Positions 6,604-12,390 of a DNA stretch of 12,390 nucleotides are shown here, piece by piece. This DNA comes from Methylococcaceae bacterium (GTDB taxonomy: Bacteria > Pseudomonadota > Gammaproteobacteria > Methylococcales > Methylomonadaceae). Below the pieces are notes generated by a model that did no database searches, was not told the origin of the DNA, and saw nothing but the letters and a program-made list of their open reading frames with translations. The stretch is from positions 1 through 12,390 of the forward strand of contig JAUYMX010000310.1 of assembly GCA_030699345.1 (NCBI GenBank). The letters are read 5' to 3'. The stretch's first letter is position 1; the number at the start of each line of letters is the position of its first letter. Made by a program: the position numbers and the translations under genes.

Positions 6604-7827
6604 GTGAGTAAAAAAACGATAAAGAACATCCTATATGTTGAAAATGGCATCGGCTATGGAGGAGCGATTATTTGCTTAAGGCATCTTGTCAGGCATTTAG
6701 ATCGTAGCCGTTTTAATCCGCTAGTAGTCACCGGCCGCACAGGTACGCATTACCGTGAAATTGCACAGGAAGCCGAGAGGCACTACATCGCGGATAGACA
6801 CATTGATGTGATCGCGTTGCGGCGCAGGCTTAGTCAAGCGAGTTGGCTTAGCCGAATTCCTGGTTTAAATACCTTGCTTAATCAAGTCCTGGCCAGAGCG
6901 GATGATGCATTTAATTTTCTGCCGTTTTTTTTGCGCCTGCTCTGGACAGCGTGGCGTTGTAAGGTTGATTTGATTCATGCCAATAACGAGCCGCTGTGTA
7001 ATCGCGCGGCGTTATTAGTGGGGAAGCTGCTGCGAATACCTACCGTGTGTCATGTGCGTGGCGATCAAAACGGCTCCCGGTTAATGCGCTGGGCATTCAG
7101 TTTGCCCGATCATTTTATTTCCGTGTCGCATTGGGTTGCCAAGAGTATGCAAGCTAACGCTCAGGTGCCGGTAGATAAAATCAGCGTGATTTACGATGGC
7201 ATTGCCTTAGAAAAGCTGGATTTAAACGCTGATGGTGCTGAATTTAGAAAGCAACACGACATAGCGCCTGATGCCTTTGCAGTCGGTCTGGTGGGATTAT
7301 TGATACCCTGGAAAGGGCAAGAGTTGTTTCTCGACGCGGCAAAATTATTGAGTAACAAAATCCCCGGGCTGAAAATGATCATCGTCGGTGGCACGCCTGA
7401 TGATTGCGTTGCTTATGAGGCCAAACTTCGTCAGCAAATTATCGACGAACAGCTGCAAGACATTGTTAGTTTTACCGGTCATGTTGCCAAAATGGAAACC
7501 GTATACAACGGCTTGGACATTGTGGTATCGGCATCCATCAGCCCGGAACCGCTGGGCACTGTCGTCATTGAAAGCATGGCAATGGGGCGGCCGTTGATTG
7601 GCCCTGATCATGGCGGCGCTGCAGAAATGATGTCTCATAATCAAACCGGTTTGTTGTTCACCCCTAAAGATGCAGTTGCCTTGGCGAATCAAATTGAACG
7701 GTTTTATCGAGAGCCCGAACTACGGACACGGTTGGGACAAAATGCCCGCGATCATGCGTTAGCGACGTTTTCGATCGAAACGCACACGAATAAAATACAA
7801 GCCCTTTACGACAGTCTTTTGCCCTAA
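6604..7827 (+). CDS. Family 4 glycosyltransferase (GT-B fold)
   Basis: A retaining glycosyltransferase of 407 residues, expected to use a nucleotide-sugar donor at the inner membrane face. The N-terminal Rossmann half starts NILYVENGIGYGGAIICLRH (8-27), with the glycine-rich acceptor-side loop. The middle part reads VDLIHANNEP and VCHVRGDQNG, then FISVSHWVAK. The donor half has VGLLIPWKGQE (K237 near the phosphates), MIIVGGTPDD, and the EX7E element EPLGTVVIE with E315 and E323. The C-terminus reads GQNARDHALATFSIE, normal for GT4. The start is a GTG at 6604; an in-frame TGA lies directly before it at 6601-6603, so no earlier start is possible in this frame. Only a weak ribosome binding site is visible. 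The stop is 11 bp before the next gene, so the two probably share a transcript. Probably part of exopolysaccharide or lipopolysaccharide assembly; the linkage formed is unknown. Confidence 0.93.
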   Translation: MSKKTIKNILYVENGIGYGGAIICLRHLVRHLDRSRFNPLVVTGRTGTHYREIAQEAERHYIADRHIDVIALRRRLSQASWLSRIPGLNTLLNQVLARADDAFNFLPFFLRLLWTAWRCKVDLIHANNEPLCNRAALLVGKLLRIPTVCHVRGDQNGSRLMRWAFSLPDHFISVSHWVAKSMQANAQVPVDKISVIYDGIALEKLDLNADGAEFRKQHDIAPDAFAVGLVGLLIPWKGQELFLDAAKLLSNKIPGLKMIIVGGTPDDCVAYEAKLRQQIIDEQLQDIVSFTGHVAKMETVYNGLDIVVSASISPEPLGTVVIESMAMGRPLIGPDHGGAAEMMSHNQTGLLFTPKDAVALANQIERFYREPELRTRLGQNARDHALATFSIETHTNKIQALYDSLLP

Positions 7828-7838
7828 TTACAGCAACT

Positions 7839-9188
7839 ATGAATCCTTTTATCTCCAGAGAAATCATTTACCCGTTGCAAGAAAAATTATTGCATCGCCC
7901 GACCTTTCCTTACCTGGCTGAACTGGAAAAAAGTCAGTGGACGTCAAGAAGCGACATCGAAGCATTGCAATTGCAAAAACTGCAAACCTTACTGAAAACA
8001 GCCGTGACACATTGCCCCTGGCATAGTCGACGTATCAGTGATGCCGGTATTAATGTCGACCAGTTAAGTTTTGAAGAGTTCAGGAAACTTCCCACAATGG
8101 TTCGGGCTGACGCCCAACAACATGGGCAGGAGATGGCCTGGCTCGGCGTTCCGGGTGGTGCTTTTCGTTACACCACCGGCGGTTCCAGCGGCCAGCCACT
8201 GATCTTTTATTTCGGTAGAGCCCGTCAGGCAGCCGATGCCGCCGGACGTATTCGCGCTAGGCGCTGGTGGGGCGTTGATGTCGGTGAACCGGAGGTGTAT
8301 TTGTGGGGCGCGCCTGTAGAGCTGAATAAAACCGATAAAATTAAAACCATTCGTGACCGCTTGCTTAATCAGCTGGTATTGAACGCCTTTGCGATGTCGC
8401 CGGAGAGAATGAGTAGCTATTTAACAGCGATTGAAAAGTTCAAGCCGCGGTGCATTTACGGCTATGCCAGCAGCGTTGCGTTATTGGCGCGTTACGCAAA
8501 GCAAAACGGTAAAAAGCTTAATTTGCCCAGTCTGAAAGTGGTTTGTACGACTGGTGAACCGCTTTATCCTGAACAGCGTGAACTGATTTCCGAAGTGTTT
8601 AATGTGCCGGTCGCCAATGAATTTGGTAGTCGAGATGCTGGCCTAATTTCCCATGCCAACAGCCATCAACAAATGCTGTTGTTGAGCGAAAGCAATATTT
8701 TGGAAGTGTTGGATGGCGACGGCAATCCGGTACAGCCGGGTGAGATGGGCGAGGCAGTAATGACCGGTCTTTGCTCGGAAGCGCAGCCGTTTATTCGTTA
8801 CCGCACCGGCGACATGGTCAGGTTATCGAATGAAGCTGACAAAGACGGTCGAGGTCTGCATGTTATTGAAGAAGTGGTCGGGCGCAGCACCGATTTCCTG
8901 GTGCATCAAAATGGCTCGATTATTCATGCTTTGGCGGGGATTTATATTCTTCGGGAAACACCCGGCGTAGAGCAGTTTAAGATTATTCAGCAGGCGATAA
9001 ATCAATTTGAAGTGCTGATAGTCACTAACGCGTTTTGGGATACCGCATCGTTATCCGTTATTGAAGATAAATTTAAAGCGCGTTTTGGCGAGGCATGTAA
9101 AACTCACATCCAGCTTGTTGATAATATTCCTCCGGAAACATCGGGAAAAACCAGGCAGGTGGTGTCAAAAGTTCAACCTGTGTTTTGA
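7839..9188 (+). CDS. PaaK/CapK-like adenylate-forming enzyme (phenylacetate-CoA ligase family)
   Basis: The 449-residue protein has the adenylate-forming (AMP-binding) signature. TTGGSSGQPL at 112-121 is the nucleotide phosphate loop. CTTGEPLYP (236-244), EFGSRDAG (261-268) and YRTGDMVRL (321-329) follow in order, then GRS at 348-350 at the hinge and GKTRQ (436-440), whose lysine corresponds to the usual C-terminal domain position. Family members activate carboxylic acids as acyl-AMP and often hand them to CoA. Paralogues called CapK-like are common in capsule and EPS clusters, where the acid and acceptor are mostly unknown. Its place 11 bp after a GT4 gene supports a polysaccharide-modification role, for example adding an acyl or amino-acid group to a sugar, rather than phenylacetate breakdown, for which no other genes are present. 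The ATG at 7839 lacks a strong ribosome binding site, consistent with translational coupling to the preceding gene. Confidence 0.88.
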   Translation: MNPFISREIIYPLQEKLLHRPTFPYLAELEKSQWTSRSDIEALQLQKLQTLLKTAVTHCPWHSRRISDAGINVDQLSFEEFRKLPTMVRADAQQHGQEMAWLGVPGGAFRYTTGGSSGQPLIFYFGRARQAADAAGRIRARRWWGVDVGEPEVYLWGAPVELNKTDKIKTIRDRLLNQLVLNAFAMSPERMSSYLTAIEKFKPRCIYGYASSVALLARYAKQNGKKLNLPSLKVVCTTGEPLYPEQRELISEVFNVPVANEFGSRDAGLISHANSHQQMLLLSESNILEVLDGDGNPVQPGEMGEAVMTGLCSEAQPFIRYRTGDMVRLSNEADKDGRGLHVIEEVVGRSTDFLVHQNGSIIHALAGIYILRETPGVEQFKIIQQAINQFEVLIVTNAFWDTASLSVIEDKFKARFGEACKTHIQLVDNIPPETSGKTRQVVSKVQPVF

Positions 9189-9246
9189 TGCACCGGCGCA
9201 AAAACAAATACTTGCATTCAGTTAATTGGCGATTAAATAGGAAATC

Positions 9247-9738
9247 ATGCTTTTCAGAAAATATACAGATTATCAGTTAAGCAGATTGTTACTGCCTCTT
9301 TTAGTGGTTTTGTTTTCCGGTTGCGCCAGTACGCCGGAACCTAAAACCAGTACCGTTGATAGCTATCATTCGACTTCACCTACGGTCGATTATGCCTTGC
9401 GATTGCAAGGTGCGCCGTATCGATTCGGTAAGGATAATCCTCAAGAAGGCTTTGATTGCAGCGGCTTTGTCAGGCATGTTTACGAACATCAAGGTGTGCA
9501 TTTGCCGCGTACAGTCGCAGAAATGGCAGACGCCTTGACGCCAGTGCCTAAAAATCAAGCGCATCCCGGCGATTTACTGTTCTTTAACACGACCGGCAAG
9601 CCGTTTTCGCATGTGGGGATTTATGTCAAAGACGATAAATTTGTCCATGCACCCAGCCAGCGAACCGGCCGGGTGTCGGTATCGAGTCTTAAAAACAGCT
9701 ATTGGGAAAAACGTTTTATTGCGGTGCGCAGGCCATAA
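9247..9738 (+). CDS. NlpC/P60 family lipoprotein, probable peptidoglycan DL-endopeptidase
   Basis: The 163-residue protein starts with a lipoprotein signal peptide: basic and polar residues, then LLLPLLVVLFSGC, with the lipidated cysteine at C26. A short low-complexity linker rich in Ser, Thr and Pro follows. The NlpC/P60 domain spans about 47-160. The catalytic cysteine is C71 in FDCSGFVRHVY, the histidine is H122 in SHVGIYV, and the third polar residue is H134 in FVHAPS. Family enzymes cut the D-gamma-glutamyl-diaminopimelate bond or crosslinks of peptide stems, as in MepS/Spr. The protein would be anchored to the outer or inner membrane and act in the periplasm. AGGAAA seven bases or fewer before the ATG supports this start. 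It lies 58 bp after the ligase-like gene and converges on the minus-strand operon with only 15 bp between stops. A specific orthologue cannot be named. Confidence 0.92.
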   Translation: MLFRKYTDYQLSRLLLPLLVVLFSGCASTPEPKTSTVDSYHSTSPTVDYALRLQGAPYRFGKDNPQEGFDCSGFVRHVYEHQGVHLPRTVAEMADALTPVPKNQAHPGDLLFFNTTGKPFSHVGIYVKDDKFVHAPSQRTGRVSVSSLKNSYWEKRFIAVRRP

Positions 9739-9753
9739 GTTTGAGTTAGGCAA

Positions 9754-10485
9754 TCACTCATCGTTATTTGTATAAAACCACATTTGGTAAATGCTCAACA
9801 GAATTTGCAAGCCCATCGATAAGCCCATCAACGCGCCGCTGCCGACGACAACATAAGCAAAGGCCGGATTAACCTTAGTCACAAACCATGAAGAAATGTC
9901 GATCAACATGGCGATAAAAGGAATCACTACCGCCACCCGTTTGACGTAGACATTGATGTCACAAAGCAAAAATATCCTGCCGATGAAGTACAGAATAAAA
10001 GCGATGCCAAACAAGTGGATATGCGACACCCTAATCAGACGCGGGTAAGAGGCACCGCCCGTATGAGTGACTTCAGAAACGCCCGCGTAGTTGGTTAAAT
10101 CAGGTAAGTTAGGATTAATACTCGGCGAGTGGCATAAAATGCAATCCCTATTAAGAATGGGGGCGATTTTTTCATCGTAGCCCAGCTCCTCAGCGCCTTC
10201 TTGTATCCACTTCAAAATAACTTCCTTGTCGCTTTTGTATTTTAAATTAGGTTCCATGATGCCGTTGATGGCAGACCCTAAGCGTGTACTGCCATTGGAG
10301 CCGTGATAATTAATCATCACATCTTCTATCGATAAACCGGCTTCGCCATCGTGTCCTTGGTGTGTGTAATAAAGATTGGCCAGCGCCATTAAATAACCCA
10401 GCCCAATAGTTAATAAGAACACAGTATTTAATACGCGTTCACTGACGGAAATATCTTTAAAACGGGTGTAACGTTCGGTAGCCAC
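9754..10485 (-). CDS. Four-helix membrane protein with periplasmic c-type heme motif
   Basis: The 243-residue protein has hydrophobic segments at about 20-40, 152-175, 184-203 and 208-237. Between the first two lies a soluble stretch of about 110 residues containing CILCH (115-119), a CxxCH site for covalent heme c. With the N-terminus inside, this stretch falls in the periplasm, where heme c is attached, so the topology is consistent. VSHIHLFGIAF (153-163) places H155 and H157 at the start of helix two, possible ligands. Apart from the heme site I cannot assign a function. I recall similar proteins in methanotroph genomes, sometimes under misleading names, but cannot verify that here. The GTG start at 10483-10485 has AAGGA about six bases upstream. 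It sits 8 bp after the phosphodiesterase gene, so it is likely the last gene of that transcript. A role in periplasmic electron transfer is only inferred from the heme motif. Confidence 0.78.
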   Translation of the reverse strand: MATERYTRFKDISVSERVLNTVFLLTIGLGYLMALANLYYTHQGHDGEAGLSIEDVMINYHGSNGSTRLGSAINGIMEPNLKYKSDKEVILKWIQEGAEELGYDEKIAPILNRDCILCHSPSINPNLPDLTNYAGVSEVTHTGGASYPRLIRVSHIHLFGIAFILYFIGRIFLLCDINVYVKRVAVVIPFIAMLIDISSWFVTKVNPAFAYVVVGSGALMGLSMGLQILLSIYQMWFYTNNDE

Positions 10486-10493
10486 GGAAATCC

Positions 10494-11297
10494 TTAATCG
10501 AGAGATGATGGGTTGTTAGAGTTATGTGGGGGGTAGCGCAAACTTAACGCGAGTTGCGGATAATCACTAATAACAATGTCTGCTTTAAGAGTGAGGGCTT
10601 TGGTGATTTCTGTCTTGCTGTTGCAGGTATAAGCCGCAAGCACTTTGCCGTTGTCATGTAAAAGATTAACGATTTCGTTATCAAGATTACTGATAGGTAA
10701 GCAAAATCCTCTCAAAAAAGCCTGTGTTTTAAGCAGTTGCTCAATGTCTGTTCGGCTGTAGCGGTCTGATAAAAGATAAAACAGCGGAAAATCGGCGGCT
10801 TGTTGATGGGCAAACTCTAAACAAGGCAAGCTGTATGAGGAGATGAAGACGCCTTGATTACCGAAGGATTCGATGATTGCCAAGGTCTGCGCAACCTTGC
10901 GCTGTTGGCGGGTTACCGATTCGCCGTCATGACTTTTGACTTCAATGTTTAATTGGCAAAGCCCTTGAAAACTGGCGATAAATTCTTCAAGGCTTAATAC
11001 CGTTTCAGGCGCGGCGCCAGTATCGTCATAACCTGCAAAATCCATGTCTTTAAGCTGTTCGAAAGTGAAATCATCAATGCGTTTGCCGGGATGCCCCAGC
11101 TTATCTAAAAACCAGTCGTGCCAAAGTATCGGCACTTCATCACGACTAAGTTGCACGTCAGTTTCAACACCATCAATGGCTGAAAGCAGCGCATGATTAA
11201 ACGCGGCGCGGGTGTTTTCGGCAACCGCCAGCCCTTGCTCAACAGCCTCTTTGTTGCCGCCGCGATGAGCGAAAACCAGGTTATTTTTTTTACGCAT
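10494..11297 (-). CDS. Glycerophosphodiester phosphodiesterase (GDPD) family protein
   Basis: GDPD enzymes hydrolyse glycerophosphodiesters to glycerol-3-phosphate and an alcohol in phospholipid turnover, usually with a metal ion. The 267-residue protein carries the family residues in order: H11-R12 in FAHRGG, E27-N28-T29 in AENTRAAF, E45 and D47 in GVETDVQLS, H60-D61 in ILWHDW, and E119/K121 in LNIEVKS. These supply the metal ligands and the two catalytic histidines. The C-terminal part ends with ADIVISDYPQLAL, also typical. No signal peptide is visible, so it is probably cytoplasmic, like UgpQ-type enzymes. The ATG lies 5 bp after the stop of the small membrane protein gene, with GGAAG about ten bases upstream, so translation is probably coupled. 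Substrate choice is not readable from sequence. Confidence 0.93.
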   Translation of the reverse strand: MRKKNNLVFAHRGGNKEAVEQGLAVAENTRAAFNHALLSAIDGVETDVQLSRDEVPILWHDWFLDKLGHPGKRIDDFTFEQLKDMDFAGYDDTGAAPETVLSLEEFIASFQGLCQLNIEVKSHDGESVTRQQRKVAQTLAIIESFGNQGVFISSYSLPCLEFAHQQAADFPLFYLLSDRYSRTDIEQLLKTQAFLRGFCLPISNLDNEIVNLLHDNGKVLAAYTCNSKTEITKALTLKADIVISDYPQLALSLRYPPHNSNNPSSLD

Positions 11298-11302
11298 TTT
11301 TA

Positions 11303-11470
11303 TTATCTTCCGTACAAAGCATCGACCAAGTCGGCAAACCAGCGTGGCCTAAAAATTACTATATAAAGACCAAGGCCAGCTGTAATAGGGATCGGGCCTA
11401 TATCAAGCAGCATTAAGAAAACAATTGCTATGAAGCATTTGATTCTGACTGCAGCACTGTGTGTATTCAA
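11303..11470 (-). CDS. Small hydrophobic conserved-type membrane protein
   Basis: The minus strand encodes a short hydrophobic protein reading IKCFIAIVFLMLLDIGPIPI, then a second hydrophobic run and a basic/aromatic end, FRPRWFADLVDALYGR. One or two membrane segments are likely. No ATG lies upstream in frame. A TTG at 11468-11470 would give 55 residues with GGA a few bases before it; a TTG at 11519-11521 would give 72. I prefer the shorter form because the first 17 residues of the longer one are polar and irregular. The FRPRWF..LVD.LY ending resembles small unnamed proteins in gammaproteobacteria, from memory. The stop is 5 bp before the phosphodiesterase start, a spacing that argues for a real gene. 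Function unknown; membrane partner of the downstream enzyme is a guess. Confidence 0.62.
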   Translation of the reverse strand: MNTHSAAVRIKCFIAIVFLMLLDIGPIPITAGLGLYIVIFRPRWFADLVDALYGR

Positions 11471-11521
11471 GGGATGTCCAGGTTTGTTGTTCGATTTAAG
11501 GAACTTTCCGCATTTTCTCAA

Positions 11522-11818
11522 AATGTTACCTGCAGTGCTAGGTTATCAGTGAGCTTGGTTTTTAACTAATGCACCTGTTGATCAGACAACAATGCTGCTT
11601 CTTGGCTGTTGATATATCAACAGGGTAGGGTGCTTTTTTAAGATATGTTTTATTTATTAATTAGTAATGAAGTTCCTAAGTACGTGGCTTCGGTGATAAA
11701 AACGACATGATTTTAATGATTGGCTTAATAATTGCTATCGTTTAAGACCGTAATCCCTTCGCTTAAAAAACGACCGGCTTTTAACTGGCTCGTTACCTAC
11801 CGAATTTCTTGAGAACCC
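11522..11818. other. Divergent intergenic region upstream of the RND permease
   Basis: This gap of about 300 bp carries the paired palindromes at 11576-11622 and is otherwise AT-rich, notably 11635-11680. No convincing reading frame was seen and no -35/-10 pair stood out. It most likely holds promoters for the leftward three-gene operon and the rightward efflux gene. The 197 bp between the palindromes and the RND start leaves room for a long leader. Confidence 0.5.
11576..11622. promoter_or_regulatory. Paired palindromic operator candidate, TGTTG-N6-CAACA twice
   Basis: TGTTG-ATCAGA-CAACA at 11576-11591 and TGTTG-ATATAT-CAACA at 11607-11622 share identical half-sites and spacer length. Their starts are 31 bp apart, close to three helical turns. 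The second sits in a perfect 18 bp palindrome, CTGTTGATATATCAACAG (11606-11623). The pair lies between the minus-strand small protein operon (start 11470 or 11521) and the RND permease start at 11819, so it could control either or both. The size suits a dimeric repressor; which family is not known. Confidence 0.55.
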
Positions 11819-12390
11819 ATGTGGATAGTTAATATTGCCCTACGACGCCCGTATACTTTTCTCGTGGCGGCGCTACTTATTCTCTTGTCTACGCCCTATG
11901 TATTACGGAATATGCCGACCGATATTTTTCCAAATATCGACATTCCGGTGGTGGCGATGCTCTGGGATTATAAAGGCATGAATGCCAAGGAAGTCGCGGA
12001 TCGTCTTACCGGCTCGGTCGAACGCTCTATGTCGTTGATTGACGGCATTGAGCATAGTGAGTCTGTGTCGTATGCGGGTGCGGCGGTTATTAAGGTTTTT
12101 TTTCATCAAGGCACCGATATTCGCACCGCACTTGCGCAAGTGATGTCGGGCAGCAATTCGGTGTATCGCTCATTGCCGCCCAGCACCGCGCCACCGCAAG
12201 TCATTCAGTATTCGGCTTCCGATTTGCCTTTGGTGCAATTGGGTATATCCAGCAGCACCGTGCCGGAAACCGAAGTCAATGATTTAACAAATAATATTGT
12301 CCGGAGCTCTTTGCAATCCAAACGTGGCGTTGCACTGACCAGTCCATTTGGTTCCAAAGGCCGTCAAGTAACCGTGGACATCAATCCAGC
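11819..12390 (+). CDS. RND efflux transporter permease subunit, N-terminal part (runs off right edge)
   Basis: RND permeases are inner-membrane proton-driven pumps that form trimers and export drugs or other small molecules through a periplasmic adaptor and an outer-membrane channel. The 190 complete codons here read MWIVNIALRRPYTFLVAALL, the first membrane helix, then PTDIFPNIDIPVV, the strongly conserved start of the first periplasmic porter loop. ADRLTGSVERSMSLIDGIEH and VFFHQGTDIRTALAQV match the PN1 subdomain of HAE1-type permeases. A full protein would be about 1000 residues, so only about a fifth is present. The ATG at 11819 is followed at once by the usual MWIV start; a weak purine run (gagaa) precedes it. 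The substrate and the partner genes lie outside the window. Paired palindromes upstream may control it. Confidence 0.93.
   Translation, partial: MWIVNIALRRPYTFLVAALLILLSTPYVLRNMPTDIFPNIDIPVVAMLWDYKGMNAKEVADRLTGSVERSMSLIDGIEHSESVSYAGAAVIKVFFHQGTDIRTALAQVMSGSNSVYRSLPPSTAPPQVIQYSASDLPLVQLGISSSTVPETEVNDLTNNIVRSSLQSKRGVALTSPFGSKGRQVTVDINP

Noticed and set aside
6227..6611. Several short open frames on both strands in the gap between the glycosyltransferase genes
   Set aside because: They are translations of palindromic repeats, overlap each other on both strands, and have no ribosome binding site or recognisable domain.
9737..9756. Bidirectional terminator between the convergent NlpC/P60 and cytochrome-like genes
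   Set aside because: Only a 5 bp TGAGT/ACTCA pairing is seen, with no T-tract on either side.

Overview
The window looks like chromosome from a gammaproteobacterium. Orn and SerS read as close to enterobacterial and pseudomonad forms, and the crcB-serS order is one known from gammaproteobacteria. The membrane cytochrome with a CILCH motif, together with the moderate base composition, fits a gammaproteobacterial methanotroph of the Methylobacter/Methylomonas kind. That genus-level placement is inference, not a measured result.

Layout. At the left edge, the first 126 codons of a Ste24-type M48 membrane protease run leftward. Rightward from a 90 bp divergent gap come orn, crcB and serS, all intact. 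crcB is unusual: it encodes about one and three quarters Fluc/CrcB domains in one chain, the second domain lacking its first helix and its F-box phenylalanines. Positions 3059-3417 hold only repeat material, including a 150 bp element bounded by perfect 17 bp inverted repeats. A small chagasin-type protease inhibitor gene follows on the minus strand. It sits back to back with a wrecked GH13 glycosidase gene that has lost its 5' end and, through an internal out-of-frame deletion, the catalytic nucleophile and acid/base regions.

Positions 5290-9188 hold a surface-polysaccharide type set: a GT2 glycosyltransferase, a GT4 glycosyltransferase, and a PaaK/CapK-like adenylate-forming enzyme. The two glycosyltransferase genes are separated by about 360 bp of palindromic repeat sequence. 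An NlpC/P60 lipoprotein (probable peptidoglycan endopeptidase) follows.

Convergent to it, on the minus strand, is a compact three-gene operon: a tiny membrane protein, a glycerophosphodiester phosphodiesterase, and a four-helix membrane protein with a c-type heme motif. Upstream of that operon lies an intergenic region with two matching palindromic sites (TGTTG-N6-CAACA, 31 bp apart), which look like paired operators. An RND efflux pump permease gene then begins and runs off the right edge.

No tRNA, rRNA, CRISPR array, transposase or phage gene was seen. The most unusual items are the fused CrcB, the paired operator sites between the minus-strand operon and the RND pump, the hairpin-rich repeats, and the decayed glycosidase beside the inhibitor gene. 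I do not see a complete, clearly new multi-gene system.
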